From Nitrospira sp. SG-bin1 (GTDB lineage: Bacteria > Nitrospirota > Nitrospiria > Nitrospirales > Nitrospiraceae), in NCBI GenBank assembly GCA_002083365.1, contig LVWS01000033.1:186001-250000 (forward strand): 64,000 nt of DNA, written 5' to 3'. A program made the position numbers and the translations under genes. Under the pieces are notes generated by a model. It did not search any database and had not been told where the DNA came from. It saw only the letters and a list, made by a program, of their open reading frames with translations. This document shows, piece after piece, positions 1 through 8,537 of the stretch. Within the stretch, counting starts at the first letter, position 1. Every line of letters begins with the position of its first letter.

Positions 1-49
1 ACCAGGACAGTTTCGGCCAATGGTTCAGTTGCTGCCGACGAAGCTTCAT
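1..49 (-). CDS. 5' end of a gene running off the window edge
   Basis: On the minus strand an ATG at 49 follows a GGAGG ribosome-binding site at 55-59 with about five bases spacing, and 16 codons stay open to the edge of the window (reading MKLRRQQLNHWPKLSW). The composition is GC-rich, unlike the AT-richer DNA that follows. Too little is visible to name a family; the case rests only on the start signal and the open frame. Confidence 0.35.
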   Translation of the reverse strand, partial: MKLRRQQLNHWPKLSW

Positions 50-427
50 TGTGGCCTCCGATTAAACTTTTAAACTTTATGGAGTAGAGGTATAGTTTGT
101 GATTCAATAATATTTAAGGAGGACGGCATCTGTGCGTACGTGAAAATCAAGTCAAGTGGCTCAAACAAGATGCTGTGTGCGGTACCTCGAATCCAAACCT
201 GTTTCCCCCCATCACGATTCTCTCTACGGCATCGACAGCCGTCATGTGAATGAACGGTAAAGCCCATAATCTTCAAAGCTTCGAAAGAATCCAAAGAGAG
301 CCGTTTGCAACCATACCGATTGCAACAAGCACTGTGCAAACCTTATAACGACTGGAGGTTGCGCTTGATATCAAAACAACGGAGAATCTCAACTGACTTT
401 GGCTTGACTTTTCCAGACGAGACATAA
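50..427. other. gene-poor AT-rich stretch
   Basis: About 380 bases between the edge gene and the AroM-family gene. A minus-strand frame of 89 codons (70-339) is open but Cys/Arg-rich, lacks a ribosome-binding site and resembles no family I know. I see no RNA gene, terminator or repeat. It is probably decayed mobile DNA joined to the accessory patch downstream. Confidence 0.4.
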
Positions 428-1102
428 TCATTCGATCTCAACGATTTCTCTCGCAATTCGACCTAATACTGTCCTTGGTAAGAGCACAGGCTTTTTTGTT
501 ATTTCTCTGAATATTGCTTTTGTCATTCTGGTGAAACCAATACAGTCCAGAATTATCAAATCCACTTTAAGTTTTTTAAACCTATTTGCTATTTCAATTA
601 TCTTCTTCTCTGTTCCTGTATAGGGAGAAATTGCTTCCACAACCACGGAAAAACCAGTACCATGCCATTTCTTTTTCGTCGCCTGAATTTGATCCGGAGA
701 AGGAATTATTACACCCAATTTTCCTTCTTTTAACGTGGCTTTGACCATGCTCTGTAATACTCTGTCCGGTCGCAGCAGTATCTTCTTGGATTCAATTTCT
801 GGAAAATCTTCCGTGCACAAAAGGATCGCGATCTCTACTCCTTTGCCCTCAAGTTCGAATATGCAGTTTTTTAACTTGGCTACTATGTTCTTTTTAGTAA
901 TTTTAACTTCTGTTCCATCCTTCATCCTGGTTATAAGAATAGGGTCAGGTGGTCCTGGATAAAAATCGTTTACTTCTTTCAGACTGAGCCCGTCCAATGC
1001 ACCCCTCTCAAGGATTTCAACTTCCGGTCCCAAAACATCTCGGATTTCAGGAATGATATCATCTCTGGGAGACTGCCCAATTGTTACCGCTCCTATTTTC
1101 AT
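428..1102 (-). CDS. AroM family protein
   Basis: A 224-residue protein with the characteristic AroM N-terminus (MKIGAVTIGQSPRDDIIPEI), a central ILLCTEDFPE segment and the C-terminal VDLIILDCIGFTRMTK stretch. AroM proteins are cytosolic, with a fold related to Asp/Glu racemases; the E. coli member lies beside aroL, but no reaction is firmly established. Length is normal for the family (about 220-225). The start ATG follows a purine-rich GGGAGAAG on the minus strand. The gene is clearly poorer in GC than the bulk of the window and Lys/Ile-rich, and a dead IS3 transposase lies just upstream, so recent acquisition is likely. No partner gene is adjacent. Confidence 0.85.
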   Translation of the reverse strand: MKIGAVTIGQSPRDDIIPEIRDVLGPEVEILERGALDGLSLKEVNDFYPGPPDPILITRMKDGTEVKITKKNIVAKLKNCIFELEGKGVEIAILLCTEDFPEIESKKILLRPDRVLQSMVKATLKEGKLGVIIPSPDQIQATKKKWHGTGFSVVVEAISPYTGTEKKIIEIANRFKKLKVDLIILDCIGFTRMTKAIFREITKKPVLLPRTVLGRIAREIVEIE

Positions 1103-1224
1103 CTATCTTCTCCCCATAGTCTGGTGGGGACCAAGACACACCGGATTGTTTTGAACTTGTGTTTCTTTTAACTGGTTCTGAATTTCTTATAAAACTCCTA
1201 AGCCGCACTGACCAGTCCACAGAT

Positions 1225-1575
1225 CGGCCGGAGTTTGTCAGCAAGGCGGCCGTCTCGGGCAGTGCATTTTCCTTGCGGGCCAACTCGCGCTCCATGTCCT
1301 TAATGCGCATGGAGCTGATCGGGATAGCCCCCGCTTCCGGCAGTACTTAGCCCGCTCGGCCAGCCATCTGCATTATTGCGGCAACTTATCACGAGTCCGC
1401 CAACCGACTGGTTCATCGCCCCATTCGGCAATAACCGACATTGTGCGCGGGCCTGTGATCATCAAGGCTACAACGTCGCAGCCGAATGCCTTCTTCCTCC
1501 GCTAGATGAGCAATCGGACAGTTGTACGGCGGTAACATTTTCGTCAACACCGCGTCATTCTACCGAATACTTCAT
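1225..1575 (-). pseudogene. decayed IS3-family transposase orfA
   Basis: Reading the minus strand through several frames recovers the normal order of an IS3-type OrfA. It runs from a start reading MKYSVE (ATG at 1575), to a helix-turn-helix portion reading KMLPPYNCPIAHLAEEEGI, then RTRDKLPQ and AERAKYCRKRG, and finally the leucine-zipper end RIKDMERELARKENALPETA near 1240-1310. Frames change several times and stop codons intervene, so it cannot be functional. No orfB (DDE catalytic part) is present; the AroM gene occupies the place where it would be. It marks a former insertion at the edge of the AT-rich patch. Confidence 0.75.
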
Positions 1576-1748
1576 CCCGACCTCGTCTCGTTTCTAGCAA
1601 CTACCTGAGCGACGCCAGAACTATTCCGACATAGGAGGAAGAACACAATCTGTCGGGATCTTACGGAAGAGACTGAGAGATGCAGCCGACTCATGTGCTC
1701 GATGTCGTTCACTCCTTCCACGTTCTACCGGGCTGAAACAGGGCTCCG

Positions 1749-3878
1749 CTAATGTAATATTGGTTGATATGTCTTTCTATTAAAGTGTGGCGGAAGGGCG
1801 GGATTAGTGATTCCCATCATTATCTGGATATATGTTTTTATAATCGGCAAGATTTGCTGCATTGCCTGTACTAAATGCCTTCGTTTTTGTTCCAAGGGAT
1901 AATTGCTCTCCTCAATTCTCTGAGCTTCCACTATGAAGTCACTTATGTTGGAATCAAAGGACAATTGTACGGCATGCCCAAAAACCATATTGTCTCTTAA
2001 TGGGAAAAGAGTCGGTTTCGTAATCGACAAATCTATCTCATGAACTGAAATATCATGCACGTGCTTGATTATTTGCTCATCTTCCTTTTGTAATTGAGCC
2101 AATGTAACCTTTTCAGTGTTTGCCTGGTGCTCATATTCGATAACTTCATTATTCAGTTCGTTTGCCAGGAGTTTTAGTAAATCAGAATATTTCTCCTCCA
2201 TCGGTAAGCTTATCCGAATAGCTTCACCATCGACATCAACGGTTAATTCATCGCTCAGCCTTGTGAAAAATTCGAAAGAACAAGACACATTTGCAACTCC
2301 ATTTCTCTTGCCGTACCTTTTCTCTAGATTACGCAAATGTTTTTTTAGTTCTTCTCCGACCTTTTTATTCTTAAACACCACTCCAGTGCTTGAAGAATGG
2401 ATAGTAATCGTTTTTTTCACTCCAGTGACTTTTTCACGTACAAACTCTTCCAATATAGTTTTTATGAGTTGCCTTTCCTGGGCGTGCAAAGAAATAGTCT
2501 CTATTTTCATTTTAAGCCGCTGAATACTCTTCTCCAGACCTATTATTTGAGAGGCAATTTCCTCATATATATATACCGGTCTTATATATCGATCTAGGTA
2601 TCCGAAGTGTTGATCGACATTACCTTTATGTAACCGTAAAGGTGAGTTCAACAAATCCCACAAATCCTCCTCATTCTTTGGACCACCGTTACTACCTGTG
2701 GCTAAATTGATGGTGTCATGAACGATGTTTCCCTTGAACGATAAGTCTGTAAACCCAATGAAACCATTTTGATGTTTGTGCCAACTTTGCATATGCCAAA
2801 AATAGATGGCTAAATCACATATATTGGAATATTTGCTCAAAAAACCTTTATCTTCCTTTTGAATCCCTTGTAGTAATATTCTGTTAATTCGTTTCCCCTC
2901 CGTTAAATGGTCGTCTTGTTTGGTCCTCACATGAAAATCGAATTTATCTGAATCTACACCGAGAGCAGCAATCCGTTCCTTTACGATTTTCAAAATCTGT
3001 GGGCCTACATAGGTATAACGCACGTGAGAACCTAAAAAACTATCGCCGTCATAATGTGTTGGGAGAAACTTTCTAAATTCCGGAGGTAAGGTAACACCGT
3101 ATTCCAGGAACCACGACTTCAAATGCCCCTCTTTCTCGAGCTGCAGATCAGCAAATGGCAATCTCAATATTTGCACCCCGTTATCGGACACCATTGTTGA
3201 TCTTCTTTGTGTCGCGGCATAAATTTCATCATAGAACTGCTTACACATCTCTTCCGCCATGCCCACATTCCATTCTTTAAGGGTTAACCCAGGCTTTTTG
3301 CCCAAGTCATAGACGGCCAAAAACCAGGGGAAGGTCTCATCATACATCAATGAATACTCCACATTAGACCCCGCTATCATCGTTCCAGTCACATGAGAAT
3401 AATAGGGTGCATTGTGAAGAAGAGCATGTAATACCTCTCTTCGCAATCCAGGACTATTTTTCAGGATTGGCTTATCCAATAATCTGGTGGCCCAGGTTTC
3501 GAGTATGCAGGCACCACCGGTGACAAGAGGCCGATAATCGGCGGTCTCTAGAAGATTGGCACTTATGATATTGGCTCGCATGATGTCGGGACCATACAGC
3601 TCAACGAGATGACGTAATTTTCTCGCGTCTAGCTCGGCTAAAAAAAACGGTTTGGGCACATCAGAAAAGTAGCTTTCTACGAGCTTAGGGTCTGAAACAA
3701 CTCCACCTGAACTTCGCAAATCATACGCCGCTCTTGCATATTGTGCCGCATTGAAAAGCGACGCAACCCTACTGATTCCCAAAACAGGTGGGTCTTTTTG
3801 ACCAAAATTAAATGCAGCTCGAATAGCCTCATTGACGGCGATATACCGATCTACAGGTGTTCTCGAATTACAGTTCAT
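1749..3878 (-). CDS. large protein of unknown function (709 aa)
   Basis: I do not recognise a family. The frame is intact, the ATG follows AAGGA at nine bases on the minus strand, and the protein has no signal peptide or membrane helix, so it is probably cytosolic. The N-terminal 300 residues are mixed alpha/beta with many aromatics (for example HALLHNAPYYSHVTGTMIAG, then an acidic YDETFPWFL). Around 300-400 are His/Trp-rich runs (AIYFWHMQSWHKHQNGFIGF). Around 420-500 is a charged helical stretch likely to form a coiled coil, followed by a small beta-rich part (LTVDVDGEAIRISLP) and a helical end. Base composition is much more AT-rich than the flanking core genes. It stands alone with an IS3 relic downstream, so it looks like accessory cargo; defence or phage origin is possible but unsupported. 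Confidence 0.8.
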   Translation of the reverse strand: MNCNSRTPVDRYIAVNEAIRAAFNFGQKDPPVLGISRVASLFNAAQYARAAYDLRSSGGVVSDPKLVESYFSDVPKPFFLAELDARKLRHLVELYGPDIMRANIISANLLETADYRPLVTGGACILETWATRLLDKPILKNSPGLRREVLHALLHNAPYYSHVTGTMIAGSNVEYSLMYDETFPWFLAVYDLGKKPGLTLKEWNVGMAEEMCKQFYDEIYAATQRRSTMVSDNGVQILRLPFADLQLEKEGHLKSWFLEYGVTLPPEFRKFLPTHYDGDSFLGSHVRYTYVGPQILKIVKERIAALGVDSDKFDFHVRTKQDDHLTEGKRINRILLQGIQKEDKGFLSKYSNICDLAIYFWHMQSWHKHQNGFIGFTDLSFKGNIVHDTINLATGSNGGPKNEEDLWDLLNSPLRLHKGNVDQHFGYLDRYIRPVYIYEEIASQIIGLEKSIQRLKMKIETISLHAQERQLIKTILEEFVREKVTGVKKTITIHSSSTGVVFKNKKVGEELKKHLRNLEKRYGKRNGVANVSCSFEFFTRLSDELTVDVDGEAIRISLPMEEKYSDLLKLLANELNNEVIEYEHQANTEKVTLAQLQKEDEQIIKHVHDISVHEIDLSITKPTLFPLRDNMVFGHAVQLSFDSNISDFIVEAQRIEESNYPLEQKRRHLVQAMQQILPIIKTYIQIMMGITNPALPPHFNRKTYQPILH

Positions 3879-4182
3879 GTTCTGCGTTCCTTAAATGTGT
3901 GAACATTCAGGCGCGTCCTCATCATTGGCCCACGCCAGCCTTAATAGCTTCTGATGCCAAGTGTGACCGACGAGCGTATGGCAGGAATTGAGCCAAAAGC
4001 AGTGTCGGTTGTGTACTCCACCCCGTTTATCATCAACGATCACGGGCTAGCCGGAGCCGAGCAATCCTTGCTTCGGAGAGTGCATTTCACGGGACATGAT
4101 GGCCACACCACCTGCCGGTCGCTTTCTCGTTAGTGTGAAAGAGGGCGATCAGCTTTAGAATTGACTGATGCCAGAACGCCGG
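3879..4182. other. intergenic stretch without a recognisable gene
   Basis: Upstream region of the 709-residue gene and downstream region of the zinc-ribbon gene, both on the minus strand. Composition shifts here from AT-rich to GC-rich, so this is the probable border of the acquired patch. I looked for a tRNA end, integrase core site or flanking direct repeat and see none. Confidence 0.4.
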
Positions 4183-4395
4183 TCACGCGGCCTCGCTTCC
4201 GTACCGGCGGCGCTGAGAGCCGCGAGAGAGTTTTTGTCGGGAGATGAGGATGTTCCGATTTCGATTGATCACATCGTCGACGATCATTCCACAGTTGACG
4301 CAGCGCCAACCATGAAAGTCCGATGGCGAACCGGTTTGTACCGCGAAACTGTCGTCGCTGACGGCGAGGCCGTTGCATCGTAAGCAATTCATCAA
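4183..4395 (-). CDS. small double-CxxC zinc-ribbon protein
   Basis: Seventy residues with two knuckles, CLRC near residue 4 and CVNC near residue 32, spaced as in a zinc ribbon, followed by a basic tail (RQKLSRGSQRRRYGSE). The two CxxC pairs directly support metal binding; nucleic-acid binding is only a guess from the basic tail. Its ATG overlaps the stop of the upstream minus-strand gene by four bases (ATGA), so the two are translationally coupled. Function unknown; similar tiny zinc-ribbon proteins are frequent in Nitrospira-like genomes (from memory, not checked). Confidence 0.7.
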   Translation of the reverse strand: MMNCLRCNGLAVSDDSFAVQTGSPSDFHGWRCVNCGMIVDDVINRNRNILISRQKLSRGSQRRRYGSEAA

Positions 4396-4706
4396 TCATC
4401 TCCCTGTAGAAAGGTTCCTCCCCTCTGGGGAGCCGCTTGTGGAGTCCCGGTGACTTCGGCATGCGTGGCATGCTGCAGGCGTGTCGCTTGCAGCAACGCA
4501 GTTCCATCTCGGAAGCCCAGCACATACCGCCTGAGAATCTCGGGAGGACACAGCCGGTAGTTGTCGGTATGATCACAATTCAACAAGGCATCTTGCAGTC
4601 CGTCCGCTTCCGCACGCCACCCGTCCCCCTCCGATTCCGTGTTGGCCTGCGCGGATTGCCTTTGACACCATTCAATCCGAAGGTTGATGGGACTCGTTGG
4701 TTTCAT
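4392..4706 (-). CDS. conserved-looking small hypothetical protein
   Basis: A 104-residue soluble protein without signal peptide or membrane helix. The central part (WRAEADGLQDALLN, then CPPEILRRYVLGFRDGTAL) looks like a helical pair with good codon use, and the gene is coupled by an ATGA overlap to the zinc-ribbon gene. I do not recognise the family. An inverted repeat of the CTAGGG-N4-CCCTAG type lies about 230 bases upstream (4933-4948), so the pair may share regulation with csbD and other genes in this window. Confidence 0.6.
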   Translation of the reverse strand: MKPTSPINLRIEWCQRQSAQANTESEGDGWRAEADGLQDALLNCDHTDNYRLCPPEILRRYVLGFRDGTALLQATRLQHATHAEVTGTPQAAPQRGGTFLQGDD

Positions 4707-5071
4707 ATATTTACCGCCTAAGTATTAATCAATAATGGATCCAGCAAGTTGGATGCCATGGTGAATCGATTCCGAGGCGCAAGGCGATGTCCCTCATGAA
4801 TGAGGAGGTTTGAATGGAATTGTAATGGGTTATGAATAGGACTCTGTCGTTGCCCATAACGTTGAGGGTTCCCATGTACCTATGAAAAGGTGAAGAAGTG
4901 AAGGATATAGAATCTACTGTTCGGTAATCACACTAGGCGATACCCTAGCTTGGATGCCAGCGTCGGGCGCGACTTGTAGGTAATGATGTGTAACTGAAGA
5001 TTGAGAGAATAGCAGCCGATATTTGTGCCGACGAGAATTCCTTCCCGCTCTCTCATGGTCGAGAACGCATC
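4707..5071. other. intergenic region upstream of the zinc-ribbon operon
   Basis: About 365 bases without a convincing frame. It carries the CTAGG-type inverted repeat at 4933-4948 and AT-rich segments near 4705-4740 that could hold the promoter of the minus-strand pair. The right end is the downstream side of the AEC transporter gene. No terminator hairpin with a T tract is evident. Confidence 0.45.
4933..4948. promoter_or_regulatory. CTAGG-N5-CCCTAG inverted repeat, putative operator
   Basis: The 16-mer CTAGGCGATACCCTAG is an imperfect inverted repeat. The same 16-bp layout recurs at 21794, 27184, 50872 and 60287, always between genes. Here the only gene reading away from it is the minus-strand small-protein pair ending at 4183. 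That it is a regulator site is inferred from recurrence and symmetry. Confidence 0.55.
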
Positions 5072-6010
5072 TCAATGAAGGAGCATCGAGGCCAATTGAG
5101 GCAGCCAGGGCAGCATCACGATGCCCGAACAGATTGAAAGGGCCACGATCGAAGCGACCAGTTCTTCATCGAGGCGTGCTTCGGCGGCAAGGATCACGGA
5201 ACTGACCGCCGACGGCATGGCGGCCACAAGCATGACGACAGCTCGTTCCATATCTTTCAAATCCAGCACCCAGACCGTCGCCATCCCCAGCAACAGCCCA
5301 CCTCCCATGCGCACAGCCACTCCCAGGGCAGCCAACCGCATTGTCTTTCGAATTGCCGACAAGCTGATCGACAGGCCCAGCACCAAACTCGCGAGGGGCG
5401 TGGTGGTGAAGTGCAATGGCGTAAGGAGGTCGCGTAACCAGAAGGGGAGATGATGCCCTGAAAACTTCACGGAAAGGATGCAAGTGAGGGCCCACAAGGG
5501 GGGCGATGATAGAAAGCGGATTGCCACGGACCTGTGAGCGGCGGCTTGTGCGCCGTGCCAGACGGCGAGGCCGTACAGCACCGTAAGGGTCAAGGTGGTT
5601 TGTCCGAGGTCGAACAGCACGGCCTGAGTCAGGCCTTCCTCGCCGAACGTCGAAAGGACCACGGGAAAAGCAAAATACACTGAATTGATGGAGCCCGTGG
5701 CCAATACGAATCCGCCTTGTGTTTCGGAGGGAAGCTCCAACAGACGGGCGAGGAGCCAGGCGAAGAAGACCATCGGAAGCGTGATGAGGCAGGAGGCCAA
5801 TGGAAGTTTCCAGGCCGTCGGAGCAAGAGCGACTCGGTCCAATGACACGAGGATCGTCGCAGGAAGACTGATGGAAAAGACAAACGTGGCCAACCGTTCG
5901 GCGTGAGTCTTGGTGAGCAATGCACGTGACCGAAGCAAAGCGCCGATGACGAAAATAGCGACAAAAGCTTGGAGGGACAGAGGCATGACCGTTGATGCAC
6001 CCGGAGACAT
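5072..6010 (-). CDS. AEC-family transporter (auxin efflux carrier family)
   Basis: About 312 residues with ten predicted membrane helices in two five-helix halves, as in the AEC/YfdV family of inner-membrane permeases. Recognisable pieces are the small-residue helix FVFSISLPATILVSL, the GSINSVYFAFPVVLSTFGEEG motif of helix four, and the C-terminal MLVAAMPSAVSSVILA segment that mirrors it. Substrates of bacterial members are carboxylates such as malate or malonate, or amino acids; this one cannot be assigned. I take the ATG at 6010, which follows GAAAGG, rather than an in-frame TTG at 6037. It stands alone on the minus strand. Confidence 0.85.
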   Translation of the reverse strand: MSPGASTVMPLSLQAFVAIFVIGALLRSRALLTKTHAERLATFVFSISLPATILVSLDRVALAPTAWKLPLASCLITLPMVFFAWLLARLLELPSETQGGFVLATGSINSVYFAFPVVLSTFGEEGLTQAVLFDLGQTTLTLTVLYGLAVWHGAQAAAHRSVAIRFLSSPPLWALTCILSVKFSGHHLPFWLRDLLTPLHFTTTPLASLVLGLSISLSAIRKTMRLAALGVAVRMGGGLLLGMATVWVLDLKDMERAVVMLVAAMPSAVSSVILAAEARLDEELVASIVALSICSGIVMLPWLPQLASMLLH

Positions 6011-6171
6011 GATGCCTTTCTCTGTGGAGAGATACAACCGCTCTTGCGAGGATAACTATCCGGCAGCTTTATTCTTCTGACTCCAATGGGCGTAGAAGTA
6101 ATATTGTTGCCTCCTTCTCGATCGACGGTTATAAACGGTACCTAAGACCAAGCACTTGTCATTTCTTTACC

Positions 6172-6444
6172 ATGTCGAACAGACTACGGCGTTCTTCAGA
6201 TCTTCCCAAGGCAGCTATTGAGGCGCTGTGGCAGGGTAATGTGATAGAGGCGATCAGGATCGTTCGTCAAGAGCGGAACATCGGTCTGAAAGAAGCGAAA
6301 GACGTGGTGGATGCCTATATCGCCTCCCAGCCGGCCCTCAAGAAAAAGATGGATCAGGTGCTCGCAACGGCGCGGCAGCGATTTATCCGTTGGCTGATCG
6401 GGTTTCTGGTGCTCGCAGCCGGAATTGCCTATCTCATGATGTGA
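6172..6444 (+). CDS. L7/L12 C-terminal-like small membrane-anchored protein
   Basis: Ninety residues. The core (IEAIRIVRQERNIGLKEAKD followed by VVDAYI) matches the C-terminal domain of ribosomal protein bL12, including the G-L-K-E-A-K signature. It is followed by a linker and one C-terminal membrane helix (LIGFLVLAAGIAYLMM). So it is a tail-anchored protein using the bL12 fold outside the ribosome; function unknown. A paralogue with the same plan lies at 8538-8813. There is no clear ribosome-binding site before the ATG. Confidence 0.75.
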   Translation: MSNRLRRSSDLPKAAIEALWQGNVIEAIRIVRQERNIGLKEAKDVVDAYIASQPALKKKMDQVLATARQRFIRWLIGFLVLAAGIAYLMM

Positions 6445-6504
6445 GACTTTGGAACGTAGAAGGGACGAAGCGTAGAACCAGCAATTGACGTCAGGGGGTT
6501 CAGC

Positions 6505-7086
6505 ATGAAACACGGCAAACAGATAACCGCGTTCTTGATACTGGGCATTGCGTTGGGCGGAGCCTTCGCCCCGAGAGGGGTGATGGCCAAGGTGCAAGTC
6601 TTGCCGGAGACGACGCTGTTGGTGGAAGGAAAGAAGGTCGCCGGACAAAAGGGATTGCTGCGCCATCCCGTCGTGAGAGGGTTGTTCGCGGCGTTCGAAC
6701 GCGCGGAAGCGGCGCTGAAGAAAGAAGATATCGATGCGCTCATGCAGTTTTATGCCCCGTCCTACGATTATCATGGATTGAAAGTCGACGACGTGCGCCG
6801 GGTATGGGGGGAGGTGTTCGAGCACTACAGGACGGTGGAATCACTCCATTTGTTTTCCGACATCAAGATCATGCAGGTGAACGATGAACTTCGTGCGGAA
6901 GTGACCTGCACGGGAGGACTGTACGGCACGGACGCACGCACGGGAAATCGGCTCACGCTCGACAGTTGGTTTCGCGAGGTCCACTATCTGGTGAAAGACG
7001 GTGACGCCTGGCGGTTCCTGGGCAATGCCGGCGAGGTGCCGGCTGAGGCTCCCTTCGCATCGGCCCCGCACCACCCGCTGTTCTGA
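6505..7086 (+). CDS. exported NTF2-like (SnoaL/Cif-type) protein
   Basis: 193 residues with a signal peptide (MKHGKQITAFLILGIALGGA, cleavage likely near GVMA). The mature part starts a helix with AAFERAEAALKKEDIDALMQ and an FYAPSYDYHG strand, the typical opening of NTF2-like domains in which a cone fold follows 'ALKKGDIDALMAFYAPDYxxxG'. The end has RFLGNAGEVP. Periplasmic location and small-molecule or protein binding are inferred from the fold; no catalytic set is obvious. It lies 60 bases behind the L7/L12-like gene and may be co-transcribed. It converges with the minus-strand membrane protein. Confidence 0.7.
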   Translation: MKHGKQITAFLILGIALGGAFAPRGVMAKVQVLPETTLLVEGKKVAGQKGLLRHPVVRGLFAAFERAEAALKKEDIDALMQFYAPSYDYHGLKVDDVRRVWGEVFEHYRTVESLHLFSDIKIMQVNDELRAEVTCTGGLYGTDARTGNRLTLDSWFREVHYLVKDGDAWRFLGNAGEVPAEAPFASAPHHPLF

Positions 7087-7103
7087 TTCATGCGAAAAAA
7101 TAG

Positions 7104-7499
7104 TCAGCGGTGCTGAAAGCGGATGATGACGACCGGCATGAGGGCAAAGAGCAGAAGAGCCGTGTAGTAGGCAGTGCCGGAAACCGGATCGCGGTTGAGA
7201 AAGACCTCAGCCACCGACATTCCTCTGAGCCACATTCCCACGGCCAAGTCAGCCAGCAACACTAGTCCCATCGCGATAACGCCGACGGACAGCGCCGAAG
7301 ACTGCCGCCCATCAAGCCGATGACGGGCCATCCATCGCGCCGCGACGACAATGACGGCGAGCATCAACGGCATTTCCAGCAATTCGGCCGTTCTTTCGCC
7401 GAGTAGTGGAACCAGGATCAGAACTCGTCCAGTGCCCAGCACGAACCCCGCACCGAATACCAAGAGAAAGTAGAGAACCGCTGCTTGGAGGATCCGCAT
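7104..7499 (-). CDS. small inner-membrane protein, unknown
   Basis: 131 residues, four predicted membrane helices covering nearly the whole chain, ending in a short basic tail (IIRFQHR). The ATG is preceded by AAGGACG on the minus strand. I do not recognise a named family; similar four-helix proteins are often annotated only as conserved membrane proteins. Convergent with the NTF2-like gene, with 17 bases between stops. Confidence 0.65.
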   Translation of the reverse strand: MRILQAAVLYFLLVFGAGFVLGTGRVLILVPLLGERTAELLEMPLMLAVIVVAARWMARHRLDGRQSSALSVGVIAMGLVLLADLAVGMWLRGMSVAEVFLNRDPVSGTAYYTALLLFALMPVVIIRFQHR

Positions 7500-7565
7500 G
7501 AGTGATCGTCCTTGTACCTCCAGAAGAGGCGTGGCGAGTGGGATCGCTTCAGAGCTTGTCGAGAT

Positions 7566-7813
7566 TCACATGCGTGACTGTTCCAGGACTCGGTACACAA
7601 ATTACAGCATGAGTTCAAAATTTCGGACGTCGTCCTCAGTACCTGCACCCAGATGTCCCGCATCGAACCAGTGAACTTCGACGGATTTGCTGAGGCCTTG
7701 AGTTTCTGCTCGTAGACTTCGATCGGAGCTGAAATGTGCCGGTCGCGTTGCCCCGGCCAAGCCGCGCGCTGGATTCGCCCGCGCGAGTTGCGTTCCCAAG
7801 ACAACTGGTGCAC
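7566..7813 (-). pseudogene. decayed C-terminus of an S9/alpha-beta-hydrolase peptidase
   Basis: Two minus-strand frames together give the last part of a prolyl-oligopeptidase-like hydrolase: PIEVYEQKLKAS, then after a frameshift SVEVHWFDAGHLGAG, then EDDVRNFELML, a stop, and FVYRVLEQ. The VHWFDAGH segment carries the position of the catalytic histidine in that family. The catalytic serine part is absent and the frame is broken at least twice, so this is a dead remnant. It explains part of the long gene-free stretch here. Confidence 0.65.
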
Positions 7814-8241
7814 GACAGCGTTGCTTCCAGGGGGCTTGATCGTCGAGTTATGATGTAGAAAGCATATGCCGGGTTCAGTGCTAAGCCGCCCGGAGATGCT
7901 GCTTACTTAAACTCAATAAACGACCTTGGCTTCATGCACCGGAAGTCCGTTGTCATGTGGCATTTCAGGCTCATTCTCCATTCCAGGCGCTCTCACGCAG
8001 ACTACTGGGTGACCCACGCCTCGTCAACGGCGAAACGGGCTCTTCGTTGAATGGGCAAATTGTCGGAAGACTGTTTCACTTTGGTGCAAACGGACATCCT
8101 TCAGCAAGGGCGTCACGTCTTTCTTACGACCAGTCACCTGGACATTTGCACTGACGATCGAAGATAGTAGCTCTGGGTGCGCGACAAACGGTCTTGCGTA
8201 ACGAGCCACCATGCAACGATTGAAGGTTCAACGAGAGTTGA
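7814..8241. other. gene-free stretch, probable decayed DNA
   Basis: About 430 bases. Frames on both strands are open for 60-65 codons (for example 7957-8154 plus, 8024-8212 minus) but lack start signals and recognisable motifs. Given the peptidase relic on one side and a start-less frame on the other, I read this as gene debris. No RNA gene or terminator seen. Confidence 0.4.
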
Positions 8242-8523
8242 GGTCCACCAATTCAGCTCAGCTCTCGAGCGGCGCAGTCCATCTTCTCTAACACCGCTCG
8301 AGACAAAGGAGGCGGCGAGTCAGGGTTTCGCCATCATGACCTGCTTGTGGCGGTGCTCGCGAGTAGCGGGAACATCACCATAGGCCTGTATGCCGACAAA
8401 CATGGCCTGAAATGGACCGGGGGAATCGAGCGGGCCTACGTGCCGTTGCACGCGAGTCTCCGTGGAAATCCGGAAGACGAGCCGAGGTCTTTTCTGGTAG
8501 ACTTCATCGGTCACAATGCATGA
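8242..8523 (+). pseudogene. start-less coding fragment upstream of L7/L12-like gene
   Basis: The frame is open from after a TGA at 8239 to a TGA at 8521 and has coding-like composition, especially DLLVAVLASSGNITIGLYAD and the C-terminal EPRSFLVDFIGHN. No ATG lies in frame; the best candidate start is GTG at 8347 (58 residues) with no proper ribosome-binding site. It ends 14 bases before the L7/L12-like gene. Either the 3' part of a truncated gene or a small protein with an odd start; family not recognised. Confidence 0.4.
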
Positions 8524-8537
8524 CGGAGGACTGACGA

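Noticed and set aside
70..339. 89-codon minus-strand frame
   Set aside because: No ribosome-binding site, odd Cys/Arg-rich composition and no motif; lies in AT-rich debris.
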